64,000 nucleotides of DNA from an uncultured Bacteroidales bacterium (GTDB taxonomy: Bacteria; Bacteroidota; Bacteroidia; Bacteroidales; Paludibacteraceae): positions 1 through 64,000 of the forward strand of contig CAMHKW010000008.1 in NCBI GenBank assembly GCA_946185835.1, in the 5' to 3' direction. A program made the position numbers and the translations under genes. Of the stretch, positions 1 through 10,600 are shown in pieces. The notes beneath the pieces were generated by a model that saw nothing but the letters and a program-made list of their open reading frames with translations, was not told the DNA's origin and made no database searches. Every line of letters begins with the position of its first letter. The stretch's first letter is position 1.

Positions 1-297
1 TGTTGATAGCACCGCCGGTTAATAACCGGCGAAAATTGACGTTGCCCTTCTTGCCGCCGGTTATAAACCGGCGTACCCGGCATCGACGTTCATTTGTCGG
101 TTACAAACCGGCGTACCCGCCTTGAATTTGGTGCAAGTGAAGTAGATTGAAAAGTCCTTTTTTCAAAGAATGAGGATATTATTTTGTGTAATGAGTATAT
201 TTTTGTACCTTTGCGCAGAATAATAATCCTCTCTTTTTTACGCTGTAATATTATTTATCCGCAGGCGGGACACCTGCGTCCCAAATATATTGATATT

Positions 298-648
298 ATG
301 CAACCCTTTGACATTAACCGAATAAAGCGGATGAACGAGTTGTATGACTCTGTTCTTTTCGAGCTTGAGCAGCAGCCTGAAGAAGGTGCTGATAGCAAAC
401 GACTTGAAGCCTTTGTTGAACATCTGCACTCGAAGGTGCTGATGCTTGAGAGTTACTATACCTCAGGCGATTGGCTTGCCGACTTCGAAGCCGATGAGGC
501 AGGACTGCTACCTAAAGACCTAAAGCGCGGAGTGTTGTCGGAAGACGGACTGCACGACCTGCTCGACGCGTTCAAAGAGTTCGAACAGCAATGGGAGAAT
601 CCACAACCCATAGAAGAGGTATACGGACCACCCGAGTGGTTTCGGTAG
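298..648 (+). CDS. DUF4298-like small cytoplasmic protein (ATG at 298 preferred over the track start at 184)
   Basis: Motif LESYYTSGDWLADFEADEAGLLPKDLKRGVLSEDGLHDLL matches my memory of the DUF4298 family. Confidence 0.75.
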   Translation: MQPFDINRIKRMNELYDSVLFELEQQPEEGADSKRLEAFVEHLHSKVLMLESYYTSGDWLADFEADEAGLLPKDLKRGVLSEDGLHDLLDAFKEFEQQWENPQPIEEVYGPPEWFR

Positions 649-654
649 GAGATA

Positions 655-775
655 CATCTAACAGGCGCAGACTATCTAACATCTGACAGGCGCAGTTGGT
701 CTAACATCTAACAGGCGCAGACTATCTAACATCTAACAGGCGCAGACGGTCTAACATCTGACAGGCGTAGTCGGT
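655..775. repeat. Degenerate tandem repeat, ~25-nt unit (catctaacaggcgcagactatctaa)
   Basis: At least four visible units of (t)ctaacatct(a/g)acaggcgcag. Confidence 0.8.
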
Positions 776-779
776 ATAT

Positions 780-810
780 TTTGTCATTTCAAAAAAATAT
801 TGTAATTTTG
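780..810 (+). promoter_or_regulatory. Bacteroidetes-type promoter (TTTG-N19-TAATTTTG)
   Basis: TTTG 780-783, 19-nt spacer, TAATTTTG 803-810; fits the -33/-7 consensus. Confidence 0.65.
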
Positions 811-969
811 CACGGGGTTATGTATGGGAGATGACGAAAACGAACGCTGAATATTATGATGTATATGCAAATAAGGTATACGCAAATAAGGTATATGCAA
901 ATAATGTACTCTGTGCTAAGTCTGACCGTCTCAGGAGAACGTGAAGTCTTGTGGTAATACTTCGAAGAT

Positions 970-1000
970 AAGTGACATGTGCTGTGTGCACGTGTCGCTT
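970..1000 (+). promoter_or_regulatory. Leader hairpin, possible attenuator/terminator, upstream of the RND operon
   Basis: 13-bp stem AAGTGACATGTGC/GTGCACGTGTCGCTT region with two G.U wobbles (973-997, 978-992), 5-nt loop, followed by T-rich GTTTGTATTTGTTTT. Confidence 0.55.
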
Positions 1001-1049
1001 GTTTGTATTTGTTTTGACAATGAATTACTAAACAGCAATAAGAAATAAT

Positions 1050-2153
1050 ATGAATGTACAATCCTTTGTAAAGTTCCTATTTGTAGGATATGTGTGCGGC
1101 TTGGTCTTGATGATGACCGGTTGTGTCAAGTACCCCGATGAGCAGCACACCAGTTATGAAACTCTTACTCTTGCCCGTGAGACGGTTACCGCTCCGATTA
1201 AGTGGAGTGCCGCTATTCGTGGCGCCGGTGATGTGTCTATCGTAGCACGCAGCACAGGCACGCTCAATGAGATAAGAGTGAAAGACGGTCAGCGTGTGAC
1301 CGCAGGTACCGTGCTCTTTGTTCTCGACAGCCGTAGTGCTGCTAATAGTCTTGAGCATGCTAAAGCCGACTTGCAAACCGCTATAGCCAATCGTGAAAAT
1401 GCACGGTTGGAAGCCGAGAGCAACAAAGAGCTTGCCCAGCAAGGAATCATTAGCGATTATCTGTTACATAAGAGTCAGAATACGTTGCTGTCGGCTGAGG
1501 CTCAGGTTGCTCAGGCACAAGCTGCGGTGAGAGATGCTCAACTCAGACTCGACTTCTGCACAATAAAAAGTCCGGTTGACGGGTTGGTTGGAGATATACC
1601 CATGCACGTTGGCGATGTGATAGCCGAAGGTACGATGCTCACGCGTGTGGCAGGTGTAAGTAAGATGAACGCTACGTTCTCGCTTACCGAAAGCCAAGTG
1701 CATGCTGTGGTCAACGAATTAGGTTCTTTGGACGAGGTGCTCAAGATAGCTCCGCCGCTGACTTTCCGTTTTAAGGATGGCAGCGAGTACTCGGAGAAAG
1801 GGCGTATCACCAGCTTCTCGGGTTTAGTAGACCAGCGCACAGGCTCTATCACTTGTACTGTCACATTCCCCAATCCGAAGGGAGAACTCTTCTCCGGCAT
1901 GCAAGGAACGGTGGTGATGCCTGTTGAATGGACTGATGTGATGCTCGTGCCACTCACCTCTATCGTGCGTATTCAGGATAAGGTGCTGGTATATAAGGTC
2001 GGAGCCGACAGCTTGGCTACCGGTGCTATTGTCGAGATAGAAGAACTCGGTGACGGCGAACGTGCCGTTATCCTCTCCGGGGCACAAGTGGGAGAAACGA
2101 TAGTGGCAAAAGGTGCTGCCAACGTTCACGAAAACGACCGCGTGATTTGGTAG
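1050..2153 (+). CDS. RND efflux periplasmic adaptor (membrane fusion) lipoprotein
   Basis: Lipobox LMMTGC; HlyD/AcrA-type hairpin and barrel-sandwich motifs (GTLNEIRVKDGQRVTAGTVLF, GLVGDIPMHVGDVI). Confidence 0.9.
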   Translation: MNVQSFVKFLFVGYVCGLVLMMTGCVKYPDEQHTSYETLTLARETVTAPIKWSAAIRGAGDVSIVARSTGTLNEIRVKDGQRVTAGTVLFVLDSRSAANSLEHAKADLQTAIANRENARLEAESNKELAQQGIISDYLLHKSQNTLLSAEAQVAQAQAAVRDAQLRLDFCTIKSPVDGLVGDIPMHVGDVIAEGTMLTRVAGVSKMNATFSLTESQVHAVVNELGSLDEVLKIAPPLTFRFKDGSEYSEKGRITSFSGLVDQRTGSITCTVTFPNPKGELFSGMQGTVVMPVEWTDVMLVPLTSIVRIQDKVLVYKVGADSLATGAIVEIEELGDGERAVILSGAQVGETIVAKGAANVHENDRVIW

Positions 2154-2213
2154 AAGTCAGACCACTTCACTGTTAGAAGTAAGAAATTAGAAATATAGAA
2201 GTACTTAGTCAAA

Positions 2214-5200
2214 ATGAGTAAAGGAAATATATTTGTAGACAGGAAGGTGATGGCAGTGTGTATCTCGCTGCTTATTGCCTTGGTTGGCTTTATATGCCTC
2301 AATACTCTGCCTATCGAGCAGTATCCTGATATAGCTCCGCCTACTGTGATGATTACCACCTCGTATAGCGGTGCCGATGCCAACACGGTGATGAAGTCGG
2401 TGGTGATGCCTATCGAGGAGGCTGTCAATGGTGTGGAGAATATGGCATATATGACCTCCGAAGCCTCTGCCACTGGTGAGGTGAGTATCAATGTCTTCTT
2501 CAAGCAAGGCACCGACCCCAACATGGCTGCTGTCAACGTGCAGAACCGCGTCTCAGCAGCATTGGGACTGTTGCCCCAAGAGGTGACGCGCGTGGGCGTG
2601 AAGGTGGAGAAACGGCAGAATAACATCTTGCAGATCACAGCCCTCGTAAGTCGTGATGGCAAGTTCGATAACGATTTCATAGCCAACTATATCGACATCA
2701 ATGTCAAGCCTCGTCTGTTGCGTGTTACGGGTGTGGGAGCTGTGCAGAACTTAGGTAACACCTATTCGCTACGAATCTGGATGAAGCCCGACGTGATGGC
2801 TCGATATGGTATCGACCCTCAGGATGTCTTCGCTGCTATAGGCAATCAGAACATGGTAGCTGCCACCGGTTCTCTTGGTGAGCAGAGCGGCAACACCTAC
2901 CAATATAACCTCGAGTACAAAGGTCGTCTGCAGTCGATAGAGGAGTTCGAAGACATTGTGTTGCGAACCTCCAACGGCAATGTGCTTCACCTGAGGGATG
3001 TGGCAGACGTAGAGCTTGGAGCACTCAGCTATAGCTTCTCGTCGCGTGTTGATGGTCAACCCGGCGTGGCTTTTATCATCAACCAAGCCCCGGGTGCTAA
3101 TGCCACCGAGGTCAACGCTGCTATTGGCGAGATTTACAGCGATCTCAAGAAGTCGATGCCTGCCGGGCTGGAATTTACCACATTGCAGACCTCCGATGAC
3201 TTCCTCTTTGCCGCTATACACAATGTGGTGGAGACGCTGATTATAGCCATCATCCTCGTCATCCTTGTGGTTTATTTCTTCCTTCAGAATTTCAAGGCGA
3301 CTCTTATCCCGTCGATTTCTATCATAGTATCGCTATTAGGTACTTTTGCTGTGGTTAAGGTGGCCGGCTTCTCGCTCAATATCTTAACCCTGTTTGCGTT
3401 AGTGCTTGCCATAGGAACTGTCGTTGACGATGCCATTGTGGTTGTTGAGGCGGTGATGGCGAAGATGGAGTCGGGCTACAAATCGGCTTATAAAGCCACC
3501 AAAGACGCCATGAGCGAAGTGACGGTTGCGGTTATCAGCTGTACGCTTGTCTTCATGGCGGTGTTTATACCTGTGACTTTCATGCCAGGCACCAGCGGCA
3601 CTTTCTTCACGCAGTTTGGTATCACCATTGCCAGCTCTGTTGGTCTGAGTTGTATCTCGGCGCTGACTCTCTGTCCGGCACTGACAGCTTTGCTGTTCAG
3701 ACCCAAAAACGAACAGAAAGAAGAACGCAAAGGTCTCAACTACTATGTTAAGACAGCTTACGAGACAGGCTATAATGCCATACTGGGCAAATATAAAAAC
3801 GGAGTGTCACGATTCTTGCAGAAACCGAATAGGGCATGGTTGTGGCTGATAGCGGCTGTCGTACTCATGGTGTTTGCGATGCGCGGTCTGCCCTCGGGCC
3901 TTGTGCCCCAAGAAGACCAAGGCGTTATCTTGGTTGACGTTACAGCACCTGCCGGCTCTCCACTTGTCGAGACCGACAAGATAATGGCTCAGGTAGAAGA
4001 ACATGTGCTCAGGTTAGAAGAGGTAGAGAGTTATGCCAAGATCTCCGGCTTCGGCCTGTTGTCGGGTACGGGCGTGAGCTATGGTACACTCGTCATACGT
4101 CTTAAACCATGGGAACAACGCAAAGGTTATGAACATTATATTGATTATGTAATGGGCAAACTTTATCTCTCATGTGAAGACATCAAAGATGCTCAGATTA
4201 TTCCTTTCCAGATGCCTCAGATTCCTGGTTACGGTAACAGCGACGGTATCGACCTGCAGATGGAAGACCTGCAAGGCGGTGACATGTCGCAGTTCAACAC
4301 CGTGGTCAACGATTTCCTTGCCGAGTTGCAGAAGCGTGAGGAGGTGCAGTTGGCGATGTCGCTCTATTCCGAGTCGTTCCCGAAATATAAAGTCGACGTC
4401 AATGCTACTCAGTGCGACCGTGCCGGTATCTCACCCGACGTGGTGCTGAATACCCTCGGTGCATACTGTGGTAGTGCATATATCAGCAACTTCAATCAGT
4501 ATGGTAAAGTCTACCGTGTGATGGCAGGAGCCGCACCTGAGTACCGTCTCGACCCAAACTCGCTTAATAACATCTTCGTGCGTGTCGGCGACCAGATGGC
4601 TCCGATAGCGCAGTTCGTCACCCTCACGCCTTCCGTGGGATCGGCTACCCAAAAGCGTTTTAACCTTTATCAGTCGATAGCTTGCTCTGTCAAACCCAAT
4701 AGCGGCTATAGCGATAGTGACGTACAGCGCGTCATCGCTGAGGTAGCAAAAGACCATCTGCCTGCCGGATACGGATACGAGTACGGAGGTATGAGCCGTG
4801 AGTTAGAGGCAAACAGCAAGTCGAATCTCACTCTGCTTATTTATCTGGTCTGCATACTGCTTATTTACATGATTCTGGCTTCGCTCTACGAGTCGTTCTT
4901 TATTCCGTTCGCAGTCCTCTTGTCGGTACCGTTCGGTCTGATGGGTTCGTTTGCCTTCTCATGGCTTTGCGGGCAACAGAATAACATATACTTGCAGACA
5001 GGTGTGATAATGCTTATCGGTCTGCTTGCCAAAACCGCTATCCTCATCACCGAGTTCGCGGTTGAGAAGCGTAAACAAGGTATGCCTATCCTTGAGGCTG
5101 CCTTGAAGGCATGCGAAGATCGACTCAGACCTATCTTGATGACCGTCATCACGATGATAGCAGGTATGATACCGCTTATCATCGAAGGCGGTGCCGGTGC

Positions 5201-6752
5201 CAATGGCAACCGCGCGCTGGCTATTGGCGTCACAGGCGGTATGGCAGTCGGCACTCTCGCTCTCGTGTTCGTGGTGCCTGCCTTCTATATCATCTTCCAG
5301 AAGCTGCACGAGCGTTTCCAAGGTGGCGAATCCGAAGCCGAGGCTGCTGTGCAGCCGGCGGAGTCGGAACCGCAACCCTCAGGCAAGAAGCCTGTGGCAG
5401 GGGTGATAGCTATAGCAGTGGTCGTAGGTTCGCTCTCGCTCTCGTCGTGCTCCATTTTTAAGCAATACCAACCCGCCGTGCAGCCGCAGCAAGACTCGGT
5501 GGTTACGGCGGTGAGCGAGGCTGATTGGAAGTCGTATATCGAAGACCCCGTGTTGCAAGGATATATAGAGAAAGCTCTGAACAGCAATGTCGACTACCGC
5601 TCTCGTCAGTTAGCTGTGCAGACAGCCGATGCCCGCCTTCGTGCTGCTAAACTCGGCTTTGTGCCAACACTCGCTCTTAGTCCGGCAAGTGTCGGGGTGT
5701 CGGGTACCGTCACTCCTGGTAGTGGTGCTTCCGGTGCTGTGCTGAGCTATCAGGTGCCCATTTCGCTCAACTGGGGTGGGGAAGGATTCGGAACCCTCAC
5801 CAACCGTAAGCGTCAGGCTGACGTGCTCCGAGCACAAGCCGAGGATAACCTCGCGGTGGCGCATGCCAACCTCGTGGCTACCATGGCAAGAGCTTATACT
5901 CAGCTCCAACTGCTCGACTACCAAGCACTCATACTCGACAGCACCGAGCTTATCTGGCAGCGCGTGCTTCAGGTGCAGCGCGTCTTAGTGAAGAACGGGC
6001 AAGCCTACTCGCCATCGGTCGGGCAGATGGAAGCCTCACTGATCAACGTGCAGATACAACGTCGGCAGCTGTTGGAACAGATCAACTCATTAGAGCTCAG
6101 TATGTGTATGCTGATGAACGAAGAACCTCATACCATAGCACGCTCGCCATGGCAGAGTTATGCCTTCGACGAATGGACTCTCGAGCCGGTGCCGGCTGCT
6201 CAGTTGAGCAACCGCGCCGACGTGCGCGCGGCAGAACGCAACGTGGCTGTGGCTTTCTATCAGACTAACATGGCGAAAGCTGCCTTCTGTCCTGCTCTGT
6301 CGCTGTCCGGACTCATCGGATGGACCAATAACGGGGGCGTGGTTGCCAACCCGGGACAACTGCTCATGAATGCCGTACTCGGGTTAGCACAGCCTATCTT
6401 CGCAGGCGGCAAACTGAAAGCCAACCTCACCGTGGCTAAGATAGAACAAGAGGAGGCTGCCAATCGCTATGTCGAGACCATGCTCCGTGCCGGTAGCGAG
6501 GTCAACGATGCTATGTTCCGCTGCCGCAATGCACAAGAGCAAGACGCACTCTATCAGCGACTGCTCACGACACAACGAGAAGCTTACAACGGGACATGCG
6601 AACTCATGCAAAAGGGCAAGGCCACTTATCTCGAAGTGCTTACTGCACAAGACGCTTATCTGAAAGCTCAACTTGCAGACGTCACCAACCGCTATAACGG
6701 ACTAATCAGCCTCATCGACCTCTATATCGCTCTCGGAGGAGGAACGAAATGA
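2214..6752 (+). CDS. RND (HAE1/AcrB-type) inner-membrane pump fused to a TolC/OprM-type outer-membrane factor
   Basis: AcrB-like residues about 1-1030 (IEQYPDIAPPTVMI, GTVVDDAIVVVEAV, GLLAKTAILITEFA), then acidic linker, hydrophobic segment with LSSC, then OMF-type coiled-coil/barrel repeats (ADVRAAERNVAVAFYQTN, PIFAGGKLKANLTVAKIEQ). Confidence 0.9.
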   Translation: MSKGNIFVDRKVMAVCISLLIALVGFICLNTLPIEQYPDIAPPTVMITTSYSGADANTVMKSVVMPIEEAVNGVENMAYMTSEASATGEVSINVFFKQGTDPNMAAVNVQNRVSAALGLLPQEVTRVGVKVEKRQNNILQITALVSRDGKFDNDFIANYIDINVKPRLLRVTGVGAVQNLGNTYSLRIWMKPDVMARYGIDPQDVFAAIGNQNMVAATGSLGEQSGNTYQYNLEYKGRLQSIEEFEDIVLRTSNGNVLHLRDVADVELGALSYSFSSRVDGQPGVAFIINQAPGANATEVNAAIGEIYSDLKKSMPAGLEFTTLQTSDDFLFAAIHNVVETLIIAIILVILVVYFFLQNFKATLIPSISIIVSLLGTFAVVKVAGFSLNILTLFALVLAIGTVVDDAIVVVEAVMAKMESGYKSAYKATKDAMSEVTVAVISCTLVFMAVFIPVTFMPGTSGTFFTQFGITIASSVGLSCISALTLCPALTALLFRPKNEQKEERKGLNYYVKTAYETGYNAILGKYKNGVSRFLQKPNRAWLWLIAAVVLMVFAMRGLPSGLVPQEDQGVILVDVTAPAGSPLVETDKIMAQVEEHVLRLEEVESYAKISGFGLLSGTGVSYGTLVIRLKPWEQRKGYEHYIDYVMGKLYLSCEDIKDAQIIPFQMPQIPGYGNSDGIDLQMEDLQGGDMSQFNTVVNDFLAELQKREEVQLAMSLYSESFPKYKVDVNATQCDRAGISPDVVLNTLGAYCGSAYISNFNQYGKVYRVMAGAAPEYRLDPNSLNNIFVRVGDQMAPIAQFVTLTPSVGSATQKRFNLYQSIACSVKPNSGYSDSDVQRVIAEVAKDHLPAGYGYEYGGMSRELEANSKSNLTLLIYLVCILLIYMILASLYESFFIPFAVLLSVPFGLMGSFAFSWLCGQQNNIYLQTGVIMLIGLLAKTAILITEFAVEKRKQGMPILEAALKACEDRLRPILMTVITMIAGMIPLIIEGGAGANGNRALAIGVTGGMAVGTLALVFVVPAFYIIFQKLHERFQGGESEAEAAVQPAESEPQPSGKKPVAGVIAIAVVVGSLSLSSCSIFKQYQPAVQPQQDSVVTAVSEADWKSYIEDPVLQGYIEKALNSNVDYRSRQLAVQTADARLRAAKLGFVPTLALSPASVGVSGTVTPGSGASGAVLSYQVPISLNWGGEGFGTLTNRKRQADVLRAQAEDNLAVAHANLVATMARAYTQLQLLDYQALILDSTELIWQRVLQVQRVLVKNGQAYSPSVGQMEASLINVQIQRRQLLEQINSLELSMCMLMNEEPHTIARSPWQSYAFDEWTLEPVPAAQLSNRADVRAAERNVAVAFYQTNMAKAAFCPALSLSGLIGWTNNGGVVANPGQLLMNAVLGLAQPIFAGGKLKANLTVAKIEQEEAANRYVETMLRAGSEVNDAMFRCRNAQEQDALYQRLLTTQREAYNGTCELMQKGKATYLEVLTAQDAYLKAQLADVTNRYNGLISLIDLYIALGGGTK

Positions 6753-6792
6753 TGATATTTCTAATTTCTAATTTCTAATTTCTATTTCTAAA

Positions 6793-7635
6793 ATGAAACG
6801 ATTTTATTGGTTTATAGCATTTGCATTACTTAACGCCACTTCAATTTTGGCACAACAAGACGACCATATCATCGATGGTTTGACTTCTGTTGCCGCTATC
6901 GCCGGTGAGACCAAGACCGCTGATTCACCGCAAGTAAGCGCATCGGTCGATTCGCTGAAAAAAATAGAGATCCCTGTGTGGAAGCAGAAGCTCTATTATG
7001 GCTACAAATTCGACATCTATTACCATCAGGACTCGCGTTCAGCTACCAAAGAGAATGGTTATTCTATTTCACTCACCCCCGAAATAGGATGGCGTGTGAA
7101 AGAGAAATTCTATGTCGGACTTCGCTTCGGTGGTACTTATCAAGACACTTATGCATCGTATAGCTATGAGGCATTAGACGGTACCATCCAGACCGAAGGC
7201 TTGCGCATACAGCAAGGCAGTTGGGAAGTAACCCCCTACGTGCGCTATCGGCTGAAGACTCTTTTCAACGACAAGGTGGGTGTATGGCTCGAAGCACACC
7301 TCTATGCCGGCATGGATTTTCCGCGCGTTACCGACGGCATAGTGAAAGGTACCGACTACGAAGGACTCAGACATAACATCACCTATGGTGCGCAGGTGTC
7401 GCCTGTGATAACATATCAGTTCAACAAGAAGAGCACCTTCCAGATATTCTTCTCTATCCTAAGCATAGGATATAGCGGAACTACATTCTGCTATACCGAC
7501 CCGAATACAGGCAAAAACTACAACGAGTTTACCAACGATGTGATAATCTTCTCGGGTAAACTGCGCAACCTGATAGCGAATCAGTTCACGCCCGGATTAT
7601 ATGGTCTGAGGTTAGGTGTGCAAAAAAGTTTCTAA
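6793..7635 (+). CDS. Outer-membrane beta-barrel protein
   Basis: Signal peptide, alternating aromatic/hydrophobic strands, C-terminal LRLGVQKSF. Confidence 0.7.
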   Translation: MKRFYWFIAFALLNATSILAQQDDHIIDGLTSVAAIAGETKTADSPQVSASVDSLKKIEIPVWKQKLYYGYKFDIYYHQDSRSATKENGYSISLTPEIGWRVKEKFYVGLRFGGTYQDTYASYSYEALDGTIQTEGLRIQQGSWEVTPYVRYRLKTLFNDKVGVWLEAHLYAGMDFPRVTDGIVKGTDYEGLRHNITYGAQVSPVITYQFNKKSTFQIFFSILSIGYSGTTFCYTDPNTGKNYNEFTNDVIIFSGKLRNLIANQFTPGLYGLRLGVQKSF

Positions 7636-10600
7636 ATGAAGTATAAGTCGCTGTTGTGGAAGGTCCCGCTCGCTTTGGCAGGCGTGGTGATGGGGTTAGC
7701 ATTGCTGTTGCTCGTAGCGGCTGCGGTAGTGTTGTATGTGCCTTCGGTGCGCACGGCAGTGTTGCACAAAGGCGTTGCTATAGCCAACGAGAAAACCGAC
7801 TTTGACATCGACTTAGGACGCATATACCTCTCGCCTTTCTATCACTCTCCCAAAGTCTTGTATAATGCCTACAAAGGTGTAGCAGACTTGCCCCTCAATG
7901 TCGAAATCGACAGTTTGTTTGTCGGACATCGCGGACAAGACACCTTGGCTTATGTGCATGCTCTTCGTCTGAAAGCTAAGATGCTCACTTCCGATGGCGC
8001 TACCGACATCTTATCCACGCCTATCGTTGTCGACTACTTGCATTTAGAGCAGACTACTTTCCATTCCGACAGTATGATAGCCGCTGTGGGTATTGATGCC
8101 GTGGTGGGTCGATTAGATGTGGCAAGCCCTAACCTGAATATCGCTAAAGGGCAGTTCCCGCTTTATGGTCTGAGCCTCGATGGTGCCGACGTAGGCATCG
8201 ACCTGCGCCCCACGCAGCCCGACACCACCGTCAAAGACACCACGCGCAAGCCGATGAGCTTCGACATACCCGATGGCAGCTTGAGCGACATACACTTCGC
8301 TCTCACTCCTACCGGACTCGATGTCAAGACACGGCAGCTCGCTGTCGACGCTCTGATAGATGTAGGCAACAACAGGTTTGATGTACACAAACTCGATATC
8401 GGCAATGCCTCGCTCGCAATAGGCAGTCTGTATCTGCCCTTCGACACCGTCTACGGCAATGCCTTGGTAGACCTTCGGCAGTCGCTCATCACCTCGCAAG
8501 GGTTACATGCGAGCTCCGATTCGTTGGGAGCGATAGCCGATGTCAAGGCTACCCGTCTCAACTTAGAGACGATGCATGTCGATGTTGTTGCCGATGCCGA
8601 TTTCCGCGGGAGCAAGGCGAGTGTGCGCGGCTTCTATGATATCGACGACGCAGCATACGACGCACAAGTCGACATCGAGCGTGTCGACCTCACTCCTTTC
8701 CTCAAAGACTCTACACCGGTAGTAGTGGCGGGCAAACTGAAAGCTAAAGGCAGGGGAATAGACCCACTCTCGTATGCAATGCAAAGCGAGGTGGCTCTGA
8801 ACCTTGACGATTGTGTGTATGGCGATATCGATGTATCCGGTATTGCTCTCGATGCCAAAGTGGCAGGCAAGACCGCCGATGGTACGTTGCATCTGCCGGT
8901 TAACCTCAAACGTGATGAATTGCGGGTGAAGGCACTCACTGACCATCAGTTCAGGGTGACGGACTTCTTGAAACCCGAGCAGATGGCGGTCGACTATCAT
9001 GCCAAGATGCGCCGAGTGCGAGCACATGTTGCAGGTGAAGACTTCAACGCCGAGACGTTGCAACTCAATTTTTTAACCGATAGCACCACCACGCTCGACC
9101 TCTCTACCGAAGGACTGAGTTTGGACCTCAAGAGTCCGATGCACGCCATGAGTCTTGTCAGCCGCCTTCAGCCTCTACTGAGCATGGTAGGCGACTCGTC
9201 GGTCATCAAGCCTATTACCACACTGCGTGACTTGACGCTGATAGATACGCTCCGGCATGCCATACCGCCCTTGCAAGCCAACATCAACCTTACCAAAGGC
9301 AGCCCCGTGCAGTTCCTTATCGAACGCGCAGGGCTTGACATCAACAAATTCGACTTGTCGCTTCTGTCCGACGAGCAAGAGACTCTGCTTGCTGCCGATG
9401 CCTCCATACCTGTCATCGAACACCCCGAAGACAGTACAGCCCTGCGGTTGCCTGCCGCCAAAGCAGCCATGACGGTGACGATGGCGGAGAGAAAGACAGA
9501 CGTCACGCTGAAGGCTGATAGCCGACTCACCGATGGCGCAATGACTATTCATAACCTCAATGCCGACGCCGACCTGTGTCTTGACTTAGAACGTGTCGAC
9601 AACGAAGTGAATGGCTCAGGATATCTCACCCTTAGCAATCTGCGATACGAGACTATGGACCTTGGCGACCGCAGTATGGATATCAAAATCACACCTTCAC
9701 AACGCTACCCACATTCCATACAAGCCGATGCGAGATTAGATGATGTCCCCCTCAAACTCTTAGATAACATTCTGCATCTGCCTGATATCGACCTGAAGGG
9801 AGCAGTCAGGGCACAAGCCGCTGTCGATGGTCTGCCATCGAAAGTCGACCTCTCAGCCCGTGTGTTGCCTCTTGCCGTATCAGCCGAATACAAGCCATAT
9901 CAGGTGCTGCTCTCTCTTGGCGAGACACCGATAGTGATGGAGCACAACCATCTGAACCTTAACGGGCTGCCTATCTATGGCGTTGATAGCACCTTCCTCG
10001 CTCTGACCGGTGGTCTGAACCTCGATAGTATGCGCTTGGATGTCGCACTCGAGGCTGATAGCTTCGCACCGGTCAAGTTAGTGAAAGGCGGACCGATACC
10101 GGTATATGGCGAGCTCGCCACCGATATCAGTGGTAAAGTAACCGGACCATTGGATAAGATAATGGCTGATGTCGATGTCACCATCTTACCCACCACCGAC
10201 ATCACCTATCCGATAGATAAGAAGAACCTCGCACAAGTAAAGCCGCACGGTACCGTCAATGTGAAATACGATGTAGCCGAAGGCGCACTCAACTTAGGGG
10301 GTAGGGTAAATGTCGACGATGGCGTCATACGCTATTCGCCTCGTATATACCCCGTGATGCCTTTCAGTGTCGACTCGGGTAGTCATGTCCTTTTCAACGG
10401 ACCATTAGGTCAGGCATTGGTTAATGTGTCGGCGTCGCAACACGTGAAAGCCGACGTCGAATCGGGTGGTGAGGAGACGCGACGGGTCGACTTCAACACC
10501 GGCGTCAGGGTAAACGGCGTAATCGACTCGTTAGGCCTCAATGCTATCGGTTTCTTCCTCGAAGCACCTCAAGAAGAGGCTGTCACACGCGAGCTAAGCT

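Noticed and set aside
655-775. Possible phage or integron attachment array
   Set aside because: No integrase or cassette structure; units match the dispersed short-repeat family seen elsewhere in the window.
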